Assembly: GCA_001247695.2 (NCBI GenBank)
Contig: LGRX02027843.1
Span: forward strand, 1 to 64,000
DNA length: 64,000 bases
Source of the DNA: Cymbomonas tetramitiformis
Lineage: Eukaryota > Chlorophyta > Pyramimonadophyceae > Pyramimonadales > Pyramimonadaceae
Direction of reading: 5' to 3'
The notes below the pieces were generated by a model that was not told the DNA's origin, did not search any database, and saw only the letters and a program-made list of their open reading frames with translations. The stretch's first letter is position 1, and every line of letters starts with the position of its first letter. Positions 10,903-22,392 of this stretch are shown here, one piece after another. The position numbers and the translations under genes are program-made.

Positions 10903-11483
10903 GGTTGCGGATCGCATAAATCAAACAGGCGTCGCAGTCGCACACATATCAACATATCTCGCATAATATCGACCGCTGCGGAATAATAAACAGCGAAAAC
11001 AGTGCGCGAGGAGACATCGTCGCATTAGCATTTGTTCGCATACACGCCGTCTGAGATAACAGCGCGAGAAGGTGTGCATACAACATGCCGATCGTACATA
11101 TGCGCTGCTACCATCCTCAAAATTGTACGAGATGCGATAAACTAACGCGCAGATGAACAATTCGTCATCAGTGTATGTTCCGTATACAAAATGGCATTCG
11201 TATCATATGCCGTACATATCCGCGACGAGATATGATCACCATTCGCAGCGCGCACATCAGCGATTCATCAAAGTCGCAATAAATCGCAGTTTGCAGTTTT
11301 GATGCGTACACTGATCTCGTCATCAAAATATCGTCATTTCAAATAGTTGCAAAAATCACTCGTTTGCGCGCATCATGATTTATCTTCACAGGATATGCAC
11401 ATACCTGCAATGAAGGTGGATATCATCGCATCAACATCGAACCTGGGCATAAGCCACCATCACAGCCAGTTCGTACCATTCCA

Positions 11484-12308
11484 GTGCCTATGATGGAGGA
11501 GCTCAAACGACAGATCATCAAATATGTCGAACTGGGTATCCTTCGTCCGTCATCATCACCATATGGATGTCCAATCATTTTCGCTCCTAAGCCAGGGGGG
11601 AAGTGGAGGATGTGCTGTGATTATCGAGCCCTTAATAACATCACAATTAAGGACATGTATCCATTGCCACCTCACGACACCCTTCTTGAACAGCTTAAAG
11701 GTGCACGATGGTTTAGCAGATTTGACTTCAATCAGTTCTTCCATCAGATCCCTATACATCCAGATGACATTCACAAAACAGCGATACGCACTAGATACGG
11801 TTCCTATGAGTGGACAGTTATGCCTTTCGGGTTGACTAATGCTCCTGCAACCGCTCTTCGTGTTGGAAATCGAGCATTCTTTGACTTCATCGATCGGTTC
11901 TTGGTCATTTTCATGGATGACACCATTGTGTACAGTCCCGATTTTGACAGCCACGTGAAGCATGTTCGACAATTCTTACAGCGCTGCAGAGATCATCAGT
12001 TCTACATCAGGCCTTCTAAGGTTGAGTTGTTCGTCAGGTCCATCGATTTTATCGGACACCATATCTCTGAAGCAGGCCTATCCATCATCGAAGACAGAAT
12101 CCGTGCAGTCATGGCTATCCAGCCTCCAGTGTCGTATGGTCCAACCGTTGGAAAACAGCCTCTACGCCGTATGGCTAAAGATGGCCACTTCTCCAGTCAC
12201 CCCTGTCACTGGTGTCTGCACATGAGCTGTCATAACAAACAGTCGCTCTCGAGTTGCGCAAGTAACGGTCGTGAGAGCACTGGTCGTGACATCTTGTTAA
12301 GAGTGTAA
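11484..12308 (+). pseudogene. Ty3/gypsy reverse transcriptase fragment
   Basis: About 274 codons carry the core reverse transcriptase of a Ty3/gypsy polyprotein. In order: LRPSSSPYGCP and PKPGGKWRMCCDYRALN (template/dNTP region), FSRFDFNQFFHQIP (first catalytic Asp), MPFGLTNAP, the catalytic box FMDDTIVYS, then the FIGHHIS thumb region. A few residues are lost after NAPAT, where TFQ is usual. The frame degenerates after about residue 215, and no RNase H or integrase follows. No gag or protease lies between the LTR at 10281 and this frame, so the element is internally deleted at both ends. The start codon has no meaning; this is part of a former polyprotein. Confidence 0.9.
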
Positions 12309-12374
12309 ATTGAAAAATTCAGGGGCTGAAGTTTTGTAGAAAACATATATAAACGGTGAGGTTTTTTCTTGGGT

Positions 12375-12540
12375 GTATAAAAAAAGAAAGTTCAGGCCCG
12401 AATTATTTCTTCAGGGCCTGAAGAAAACGGTTAGGCCCTGAATTAAAAGTTCACGCCCTGAATTAAAAGTTCAGGCCCTGAAGAAAAAGTTCGGGCCCTG
12501 AAGAAAAAGTCCAGGGTCTAAAAGTTCAGGGCCTGAACTT
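12375..12540. repeat. Short palindromic minisatellite
   Basis: About seven units of 20-22 bp built on the self-complementary core TTCAGGCCCTGAA with A-rich linkers. Each unit could form a small hairpin. It lies just after the decayed reverse transcriptase. Non-coding. Confidence 0.85.
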
Positions 12541-13514
12541 TTCATCGTAAGTAGCCCCCTCCTGCCGGAATTACTCCAACCCGTAGATACCATTAATGAC
12601 GGGTACTTATCTTGCATATAGAGTGGCACTGTTCCAATCGGAACAGCGCCTACGGAAATCGGAAGTGACCGCAAGTCACTTCTGATTACCACGGTTGTCA
12701 AGATGCTTTTAAAGCGGCATGCTGACACTGTGAGAGCGTATAAGCGCGCACAAAACATTCAGGGACCATATAAGGGAAGGTTATATGCTGCTTCTAGAAC
12801 CTCTTCCCACCATCATCGCAAGAGATTTGGATGCAACTTGCACGGTTAGGTCAAAATCGCTCGAGAGGGAGCACCACCCATCCGTGTTGATGCGCCTCAT
12901 CTCTCTGCGAGACTACGCATATACGCTTAAAACTTTGTTCAGTTTGAAGGTAAGGTCATACACTAAGGTATCCCCCGTCGAAACAACATCGACCACGGGC
13001 CGATATGCAATTTTCGAATTTTTTAGGCGGCTTTTGACTCGCTTGGCCAAAAAAAGTTTTGAAAAATGCATATTGATCCTTATGAAACAAGTAACAATAA
13101 TATGTAGCACACTAATGCACTAGAAAATTCTCGTAGAAAGATCAGACGCACGCAGCGGCCATTTTTATCGTCTGAAACCGAGATGAAACTCGACTTGTGA
13201 GCGCGAAACAAAAAACATCCGCGTCGGAACAAGAATCCCAGTGTGAAAATGTCCGATTCGGGTTCGATCGAGCGCTGGCCTCTCTAGTCGAGCCGCTGAC
13301 TCGACGCATGCCCAATCAACCCCTCTAACGCGCCGTGTCCAGACTCCTAAAATCTTAACGGATGCTGCGTGCGCAAGGAACATGTTCTTCCTAAGACACC
13401 GAAGAATTACTATGCGCACTTGTATTGTGTTTGGCATGCAGTTGTATACCGAACGCAACACTCGCTGCACTATCTAGCGTGTTCACGGTCTGTCTACAGA
13501 TTATCGCATATTAA
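12541..13514. other. No gene recognised
   Basis: Short frames on both strands without domain features. An inverted GGAAGTGACCGC/AAGTCACTTC hairpin lies near 12660-12690. Confidence 0.45.
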
Positions 13515-13698
13515 CTTCATTTGGCTACGGGTAGATCACCATTAAATCGTTTGGCTACGCGCATTCCACCATTAAAATCATTTGCCTACGCGCAATCCAC
13601 ATTACAATCATTTGCCTACGCGCATTGCACATTAACGTCATTTGCATACGCGCATTCCACCATATATGGCATTTGCCTACGCGCATTTCACATTAAAC
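13515..13698 (+). repeat. Minisatellite, ~33-bp unit
   Basis: Five to six tandem copies of about 33 bp sharing CATTTGCCTACGCGCATT and ending in CCACCATTAA-like sequence. It can be read in one open frame, but the translation is simply the repeat (FAYA-type), so no gene is called. Confidence 0.9.
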
Positions 13699-15863
13699 CC
13701 TAATGTGTTATACCCAAATCGAAAATTACAGTGAAGAGACTGGAATGCACATGAATCTGCACCGAAATATGAAATGAGGTTCTGGACGAGAGGAAACACC
13801 TAATTCCTTCCAGCGTTTGTCCCTGGCCCTTTCCAAACAACACTATAAATAATACAAATCTCTCGTAGTATTGTGGGGGCCACTTTGATGTATAGCACAC
13901 GAACAATGACTGTAAACCGTTTAGAGGCACGGTTGTTGGCCGAAAGAACTCGTCCTGATGGGATCTCCCGAAAGTTTTTGGATAGATGTTGGGTAAAATT
14001 GGAGTGCACCGGTAGAGAATAAAACCCCTTCTGAAAAAGCTTTCCGGACTCTGCAGACATCACACCAGAAACAGGCGCGACGCTTTCTTGAACAGTGACA
14101 CCAGAACAATAAACACTGACCCTGCGTATGCTCATATAGCCAGGATCTCAGGTATGACAGAGGATGCCGCAGTCCAGCAAGCGAATGATTTCTTACAAAC
14201 ACTTTTTGAATAAGTGCGTAATACCTTCCTCTGGCGTTTGCCCCTCGGAGGGCAGGGGGCTTCGCCCCAGCTCCCCCCGCCCCCTCCACCCCCGCCTTCC
14301 CGCCCCTACACCGCCACCCCGTTTCGCCACCATCGATTCAGCTTCACACCACCGACGCGGCCACATCTGTTTCTCCGCCAGCATAACCTTTTAGCGCTCT
14401 GCGTAGGTTTATCATGCTGTGGTTTCCTTATTTTATACGCATTTTATGAGCCCCCCGGGGCGCGCTATGATTTGGAAATCAGCCTCGTTTGTTTACAGTT
14501 GCCTGCCTAGCAGGACTGCGGCGTTTTTATGACTTGGTCTTCTATTTCAGCGTAAATGTTTTATTATTATCATTATGTATTCGCATAACACCCGGTACAC
14601 TAAAAAAACAATTATTTCATTAACTCCCGCCCCCAAAAAGCCCGAGTTTACGAATTGCTAGTGAACTATATTTGATACTTGCCTAATATGCAAACACACT
14701 TTCCTAGTATATACTTATATCTTAAGTACATAATTATTATAAGCATGCTGTAGTGCTAACTACGGTGGAACACCGGTCACGCTCGTGACTTTTTGATATA
14801 TTGAGTAAGACTTGAGGCATACATAGTGCTCGACTTCCATACTATCCATACATCAATAACATGCCAAAGGTAACACGCTTGGAATAGTTCCGGATATTTG
14901 ATATGCCATATGTGGTGTACTAGCTATATATTCTGACCGGAAAGGGAAAGCAACCGAGCTCGAGAGGCAGGCGCAGCTTGGTCAAATAAATCAAGTCAAT
15001 CGGATCCGTTCAAGACCGCAGAAAGGTCCTTCTGCAACTTTCGATTTTGGGCTGCGCAAAGAGACCCCATCCAAGCTCTGGATCCAACTCCCATTATATA
15101 TGTACACCTCCTTGCTAAAGAAAACCGGTACCAGTCCAATGGATGCACATAGCTTTGCTCGTCCGTATGTGAACTAATACTTAATCTCTAACACATTTGC
15201 TATTTGTACTGCAGAATACGTTCCGTCCACATGTAATTCTGGAAGGATACCGAACCATGGTGATTTCGATGGAACACCTCCTGAAATCTGGCTGATAATT
15301 ATGCAAAATTACTTGCAATGTGCAACTCTTCTACAAACCTATTGCACACCAAATAAATGACTATGATGTATTTAAATAATTAGATACGTTCCCACTCTTC
15401 AGGTTTATATTACGATACCAAATAGTCTTTCTGTTATAGGGTACTTTCTATTTGAGGTACAAATTTCTGTTTTGATACTGCTCCAAGATTTGTTCATGTT
15501 ATTGTTTACTCTCCACCAGTTACACTTAAAGCATAAATATTACATGTCCATGTGTGTGTGTGTGTGTGCGCGCGCACTTATCCATGAACTAATCTCTTCG
15601 ATGGCCAGTTACACAGCCATAAAATAATATTCGGCTGCACTATGTACCCATATCATAGTTCAAAAGATTGAGCACATAATTCATCCAGAATGTATGTGTG
15701 TGTGTGCATGTGCGTGAAATGCACGTCACATCATTGCTACAAGTCCAGATTAAAGGTTGTGGTAGCTTTTCTATACCTAGTCCAATATCATGCTACTGAA
15801 GAAAAATACGAATCAAAGAAGGAACTACCAACGTGCAACAAAGTTGGTTAATCACCTTCACCT
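13699..15863. other. No gene recognised; C-rich tract and microsatellites
   Basis: A strongly C-rich stretch at 14255-14335 makes proline-rich frames. A (TG)n run with CG tail is at about 15551-15576 and another TG run at about 15692-15705. The region lies 3' of the eIF4G-like gene and may include its 3' UTR near 15863; no clear polyadenylation signal could be assigned. Confidence 0.5.
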
Positions 15864-18800
15864 TCAGGACAACATAGAACCCAACCCCTTGCCTTCTAGC
15901 CACTTTACCAAGTCATCTGCAGCGTCCGGGGCATCCTCATCTGCACCCAAAAGAATATCTCAGATAACCCAAATATTTTCGTTGCACCAACCTAGCAGTT
16001 GGGCAAGAGGCAGATGGCAACTGTTTGGACCTCCGTATTGAGGTTACTTACTGCAGGATCGGACCAAACATGCATAAAATGAAAGTCAAGAGTAAGGTTG
16101 CGCAATGCTTCCCCACACACAGTTACCAGAAACAGTCATTAACGACCCCTTTTTTAGAGACGTTGATAGGCCCCACTTACCTGTAAGGAAAGTCTTCACA
16201 TCGATTTTAGAATCCATCATGAGCTTCATGAAGGGGCCCTTCGCTTTCAAGTGCGTGAAGATAGGTCCAGCAACGTCCCGGCGAGTGAACATGTCTTCCA
16301 TCTTCTCACTGTGAAAGAGAAAACAAAAGTGATGTCCCTCACATTCTCCAAAAAAGATCAACTCTCTTGGTCAGAAAAGACAGCATAAAATAGGACTGAC
16401 AAAAAGGCTTGCAAAAGTTTCACTTTCTGGGTACCAGTGGAAGTTGTGAAAACTGTACAAAACATATGTGAAATTCTGCAGTAGCTCCGTTTTGGTATTA
16501 GGTGCTGGGAAGCTACCAGCATTCTTGAGCATAAGCCAAGGTGACCTTCCCAGATGACTCGATGATAATTGCTGCGCAAAGTTGACCAAGCAGCTTGGGT
16601 GCCATCGGCACATCCATAGCAAGGTCATCCATTTGCTCCATGTACTCCAGAACAGGTTCTTTTAAGCTGTCCCATTGGATTACACCCGACTTTCCGAGCG
16701 AGCACTGCAGCACATAAAACCAAGAGACATACTGTGAGTCTTTGGACCCCGTTACCCACGCTAAAAGCAAAGTGCCAGATTCATTTTCACATTCAAGCGC
16801 TCACAAGCACAAAAGCTAAGGATCTTGCAGTCACAAAAGAGAAAGTCAAGAGAACGAGAAGCAGAGCTCCTAGCAGTCACTAGCTCTTTTTCTCAGGGAG
16901 ACGGAAGGTACCAAAAGGTCGATGAGCAGCGCTCCCTCCTTTTCTACACCCTTGTCCACGATGGTCGTAACACCCTTCTTTGCGAACTTCACCGCTACAG
17001 TCGACTTATCAGAGACCTTCTCCTCCCACTCCTTGAGCGCAAGGTCAACCTCCTTCTTATCATTAATCGCCAAGAACTCCTCGATCAGATTTGTCATCTT
17101 CTTTTCAAGGGCCTCATCTGAGAACTTCGCGGGTGCCTTTTCTGCCTCCGGCTCAACTGCCGGCGCCGCGTCCACCTTTGGTTCCTCCGGCCGTTGAGCG
17201 GGGGTGGGCTCGACTGGTTGCCGCACGATGGGCTTAGCTACATAAGCACCAGTGAGTGCGCTGTACTGGCCTCCAACTGCATGTGCTTCGGCCTGCAGAG
17301 GGGAATATGGAGTTTCGCCTAAATATACGATACAGACCTTTTGAGGAGAGAGATGAATACGATAAGTCCATCGAGCGAAGGCAATACAACAATCGAACGG
17401 ATGAACAAGACTCGCTGCAAAACAGACTTAAACGACTCCAGCCTCGCTCCAAGCAAAGGACAGTGAAGGCGAAAGGTATCCAAAAGTTTGTTTTTTCGAT
17501 ATCGCACCGCAGCCTTATGGTTGGCACAGTGAAGACAAGGCAAGCTGTTCACTCTGAGTGGTGGAACAAACAGTGCAGCACGATGAGGTCACAGTATTGC
17601 CACTCGGCGGAAAAGCCTGAGGCGAAGCACAAAGCACCCTGAGGAAGCCGAAAGTTCGCACCTGCTTCTTTTTGCGGCCGGCAACCTCCCACCCGTCGGG
17701 GTCCACCATCGGGCCAGACGGCCCCTCCGGGAAAAGGGCCCGTTCGTCGTCTCCTGGTTTTGCCACGGGTGCCTTGGCTCCCCCTGGACGTTGAACGCCC
17801 ATCTCCTTGGCAGCCTCGGCATGTACCTCCTCGATCGTCTTCGCCTCGAGCTTCTCTCTGCGGGGCTTCCACTTGTTTTTGCGCAGGTCCACCACATCTC
17901 GGCACATGAAGCGTATTCTGGAGGGCACGCCCGGTGTAGCCGCAAGAGCTGCCAAGCGGGAGAAGTAGCCCTCTAGAAGAGGTTTGGAGCGCGCAGAGCA
18001 GTCCAGCGTCTTTCCCACTGCAACACGACAACCCGACCGCACGTTGGTTCGCCACACAGCAAGGCGAGTTCACGGCAAATTCCGGAAGAAGGGGTGAAGT
18101 TCCCAGACATATACTGAGTGCCAAGGCAAGATATCTGCGTGCTATACGAGCGTCATAAGGAAAAACACTAAAAAGTCATAACACTGAATATTGTATTAGG
18201 TACTGCCTCCTATTACGAGTGCGCTCGGAAGGTGAAGCAAGCAGCCAAAGGCCTGGATACCAAACTTGAAGTGCCAAGAGAGGAAAAAACACAGGGTGAG
18301 CACTGCAAAGCAACAATGATGATCGCTTTTGGGTTTTCACGAAAACCAAGGAAATAAGATTCTTTTGCAGGTGTCTACTCACAGCAGCATACTCACTGAG
18401 CTAAACTTACGTCCTTACAACGCGGGTTCTGAGCGGTTATGGCTGCAAAGCAACAAAGCATGCGTGAGCCAGATACAGTTGAAAGCACACACCAGTTGTG
18501 AGGAGATTGCAAAGAGCTTCGATGTTTTCCTCAGGAGGCAGCTCCTTCGTTTTTACACTTCCGAGTAGGTCGGTCACGCAGGCATGCAGAATCTTTTCCA
18601 TGATCATCTTCTCCTTGTAGAGCTCGCCGATGAGGCGAATGTTCCCGAGAGTTCTCAATTTGACCTTGCGCATTCTGAACTCCTTTTCCTCCTCGCCAAG
18701 ATGCGGTTCGGCGGCGATTTCTGCCAAGATGCCGGCGCGTTGGTTTGCTGCCCCCTCAAACTCTTCCTGCAAGGCATACGTCGAAAGCTCAGCCTAGCAA

Positions 18801-21285
18801 AAGTGCAGGTGCCATAAAAACCTCGGAGGTCCTCTGGTAGTTAAAATGCGGTGGAGCAACTGTCTAGAGGCCGGGAAGCTTCTCGGCAAACAAATTCGCG
18901 GTTCGATAGAGCGTTACCTGGCAGGTATTCAGCAGCACACGGCGGAAGGTCATCGGCTTGCTCTCGCCTTCCTGCAGTCATACACCCGAGTGAAAGGATA
19001 TCTTCGTTGACCAGCGCAAGGCTGCTCACGAGGGAACCCTTAAAAACAAAGGGAGAAATAAGGGAAGAAGAGGGAGGACGTACAAGTGGAGGAAACTCCG
19101 GCAGAACCTTGGAGATCTTCATGCACAGCCTCGCGTACAAAGCACAGAATCCTGGCTCGGCTACTGCCTGTAGCGCCCGTAGGAATAATTTCAAGACGGA
19201 ATCCGGCTATCAGGTGCAGATTCAACGGGTCACATCTCTCCTCAACACATAAACGCGTCTCACCAACAGATTCTCTCAACGAACCTGCGTAAAAACAGCA
19301 CTGGGATATTTTTCTCTAGAGAACGCAGCGACCATATCTAACAGGTCCGAGTTGCAAGAAATTCGTCTCAAGGCTTGAAATAAAAGTAACATTCACGTGC
19401 CAGCTGCATAAAACACTCACAAACTCGGCCCACCGAAAGCAACGGCTGGGTTCGTGAGTCAGGTTGTGCAGAAGAAAGACAGGACCTTGTCGAACACGAG
19501 AGAAATGACACCCCGAAGCTGGTCGGCAGTAGCGATACCAAGCTCCTGCAAAAACCCTCCCACTTCTTCAACTGGGTGCCAGACTGGTCGCAGGGCTTGC
19601 AGTGCTCCCTGACATAGCATCGTGGCTACTTGTGACAAGCTTTCCGCGTACCGCACCCAGCTGCAAGGATAGTATGCAGAATTATGCGAGCTCATACCCA
19701 AGATCTCGACAAGTGCACTTTCCCCAGTCGTTAAAAGGCATCGGCAAGCCCCAAGATGATGTTTGCTCCCTTGAGCCGTGCACAAAGAAAGACTTTTGTA
19801 GCGGAACAATAACGGCAGCAGAAAATAGGCAAAAGCAGCACGTAAAGGTCCACTTAGCATTCAACTTCCCCTGCTTTAATAAGCATGCATGACCTCGCAG
19901 CACCGAAAGGCCCTTAAGGCGACAAAGAGCTATGCTTGGGCAGGTGTTACCACAAGTTGGTCGGAGAGTTTGTCAAACTTCTCAGGAGTCAACTTATTCA
20001 AGATGCTGTTGCAAGAGACAAAAGAGAGTAACTCAAAATCAGCTACAGATACACTGGGTTTGAGGCCTGCCTGCGTAAGTGTGCTAAAGATATAGAAGAC
20101 CGACAAGAGTCACCGTTGCAAAGTGAACCCGCGCGAAACCTGATCCTTGGTCATTCGAGGTATCCGGTATGGTCTTTCAACCTAGCTTGTACCGCCCTTT
20201 CGCAAAGTAACAGGCTAATCTACTGACATCACAACATAGCGCGAGTGTTGAAATGCGCACTGTTCAGATAACTCTGTGACAGCAAGGAAACAGGCATCAC
20301 TGCGTGCAAGGAACTTATTTGGAGCACCCACCCCTTGACAGATCGCACAAGCTGCTCCTCATCGCTCTGCTTGGCACCCACGACAAAAGGGCTGGCCGCT
20401 TTGTCGATCTTCGGCAGCGGCCCGTCGGGCATGGGCGCAGAGGGTTGCCTGCCACCCTGTTGACGGTCATTTTTGCCGGCGTCGCGGCGCCCGCCCTGTA
20501 CAACCGCCGACCTCCTCAGTGTGCCGCTGTTGCGGTACTGCGGCAGTCCAGCCAAGGCGCATGCACTTACCTCTCTTCCGGAACCGCTCTGCTCGCGAGG
20601 GGCAGGAAGCTCAGTGCGGCTCCTCCAGTCCCGATTGTCCTTCTCATAATTTTGGCGAGGAGCGGCAGAGGAGTCCGCTGGTTTCTCCTCCTTGGACCTG
20701 CACCAACCCGTGTGCACTTCCCGCTTCGGTCCTGTTGTTCATCCCAACGAATACTGTAGAAATAACTAAAAGGCGTATCACACGCACCACGAGGGATCTG
20801 CTGCTCCTTCTGTCTCGGGGGCAACGTTGTTGAGAACAGCCTCGCTGGTAGACTTCTCAAGTTCTGCTGGGAGAACCGTGCAAGTCTGCAGCAACGATCC
20901 CGGCTTAGATACTTTCCCGTTGCGCTTCATCAGTGCATGTAACCACGGTGAAGACTGAATAATGCTCGCGTACCTCTTTGAAAGAGAGCAGAAACGCCTT
21001 CTCGTACTTTACGGGGTCACAGTTCAACTTTTTGGATCGGGGGATGCTGACTTCCTGCCACAGGCCAACGACGGCACATCAAATGTGTCCACTGGGAACC
21101 AGAATCAGTGTCTAAAATGTCAGGAGTCCAACCTTCTTAGGCCGTGTAGATACGAGTCCAGGAGCCAACCCTCCTCCAGGTCTCAGAGATACAGGCATAC
21201 CAGCAAGCATGCCCGTCATGCCAGTTGGTCTAAGAGAAACTTCTGCCTCTTCGGGTGCCTCCGATTTCTTATCCTCGGACGCCAT
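15864..21285 (-). CDS. eIF4G/eIFiso4G-type translation initiation factor, 15 exons
   Basis: Scaffold of the cap-binding complex: binds eIF4E and eIF4A in the cytosol and recruits the 43S ribosome. I rebuilt 15 exons: 21285-21133, 21054-20974, 20885-20788, 20697-20571, 20537-20332, 20005-19951, 19545-19486, 19167-19084, 18971-18918, 18766-18493, 18017-17662, 17292-16912, 16704-16517, 16308-16181, 15940-15864. They total 2322 nt (773 residues plus stop) and all phases agree. Exon 2 holds the eIF4E-binding motif KYEKAFLLSF (YxxxxL-phi). MIF4G runs from ILNKLTPEKFDKL (exon 6) through FRRVLLNTCQ and RMRKVKLRTLGNIRLIGELY to SRIRFMCRDVVDLR (exon 11). MA3 follows in exons 12-14. The length is close to plant eIFiso4G and much shorter than full eIF4G. 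The ATG at 21285 is the first in frame. Exon 1's donor (21132, or GTATCT upstream) and the 33-nt intron 4 are uncertain; family assignment is firm. Confidence 0.93.
20538..20570 (-). other. Candidate 33-nt mini-intron in the eIF4G-like gene
   Basis: The segment starts GTAAGT and ends CAG, and its length is a multiple of three. Both readings stay open: retained, it adds 11 residues (VSACALAG..); removed, it joins GSGRE to YRNSG. All other introns of this gene are 78-475 nt. It could be a genuine very short intron, or coding sequence that resembles one. Confidence 0.4.
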
Positions 21286-22177
21286 AGGGAAATGTTTGTT
21301 TTTGCTTTCCGAATATATTGATATCTGGCTGTAGAATTGTTAGAATTGTTACTTCCAGGCCGACAGATCCAGGTTAGATGGCCGGCTGTTCAGCAGTACA
21401 GATGTGACCACAAATTTCGCGGGGGTTTAGCTCAGGCCGCAAAGGGAGGCGGGCTGGCGGCCGGGTTTCAAGTAAATCTGACGGTGCATGTGATTGCTAT
21501 AAGCTAGGCAATGGCTCGATGATATCGGTTGAGAAAGCCGTCCCAATCGAATTCGCCTCTTCAAGCGTTCAAGGTGACATCGACTTCTGTGACCCACTAC
21601 TGCACTGCTCTAAAAAACAATCTGGGGATCTCGATGTACATTGTAGACCTGCCAGGTATCGTCATTTTGCCCCGATGGGTACCACCCGGCTCCCCCGCCA
21701 AAGCGTACAGTAGGCATCGGCCGCGAAGTCCCAAGTCCGAAGTCGTAGCACTGTGCACCCAGGCGGAAGTCGAAGAGTCGGTGACACACGACAGCACGTT
21801 AGCGACATCGACAGCGCAGCGACATGCACATCGACAGCGACACTCGACAGTCATGCGTCAAGTGACATGACATGACATGACACTACAGTGTCGTCACACT
21901 CAACGCTACCTAGGTAGCGCTAGCGTGTGTCCGTCTCCAGCGCAGGTCATCACAGACCGAGACGAGAGGAAGTCGACAACTTCCAACTTCCAACTTGAAC
22001 TTCGCCCGTCGCGTGATACACATACTACTGTTTTCCCCCAATCTGCCGTTGTCGGTACCCCGCTGGACCCGCGGGGCACGCGGCTGGTCCCGCCGCGACT
22101 GTTGGGGGAAATAATTGCGTTCCTCATGACACAACCTCACTCTGAAGTGTCTACGTGGCACAACCACACAACCGCGA
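21286..22177. other. Upstream region of the eIF4G-like gene; no other gene
   Basis: Presumed promoter and 5' UTR of the minus-strand gene; no TATA-like box is obvious. Around 21780-21880 there are repeated GACATCGACAGCG and TGACATGACATGACA runs. No credible coding frame. Confidence 0.5.
22030..22118. repeat. Short dispersed repeat with inverted ends, copy 1
   Basis: About 100 bp containing GGTACCCCGCTGG and GGCTGGTCCCGCCGCGACTG, bounded by TTTCCCCCAA / TTGGGGGAAA inverted ends. An almost identical copy lies at 37340-37432 in the same orientation, followed by the same GCGTTCCTCATGA. Confidence 0.75.
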
Positions 22178-22208
22178 GGCGCAGTGGAAGCGTGGTGGGC
22201 CCATAACC
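22178..22208 (-). other. Primer-binding site matching half of initiator tRNA-Met
   Basis: On the plus strand it reads as tRNA-iMet from the D-arm to the anticodon loop (GCGCAGTGGAAGCG, then GGGCCCATAACC). It sits directly beside the CA end of the LTR at 22209-22392 in minus orientation. The match is longer than at 789-818 because it includes the GGCGCAG D-stem side. Confidence 0.7.
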
Positions 22209-22392
22209 TGTGAGATATATAGCTATGACTATATATTGGGCTACGGCCAGAATGCTTTCACTTTCGGGTTTTACAGAGTGTCCATAAAACATAAGATAGT
22301 CTCGGCTTTATGTCGGAAGCCCTAAACCTGTGACACCCGTACTGTACCGAGTACTAGTACAGATAACAGGAAGTGACACACGGTGTGTCACA
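22209..22392 (-). mobile_element. LTR (184 bp), R0 family, downstream copy
   Basis: Minus orientation, TGTGACAC..CTCACA. By eye it has about ten differences from the LTR at 36935-37117. It serves as the 3' LTR of R0 (R2 is inserted at its very edge), yet it is followed by a primer-binding site, as a 5' LTR would be. This suggests a tandem or recombined arrangement of two elements sharing one LTR. No target duplication was found for R0. Confidence 0.75.

Noticed and set aside
14164..14510. Pro-rich frames on both strands
   Set aside because: They come from a C-rich low-complexity tract; no splice or domain support.
18380..18457. Extra eIF4G exon between 18493 and 18017
   Set aside because: A short AG..GT frame exists, but direct joining of LLTT to GKTLD gives the conserved MIF4G order, so the frame is intronic.
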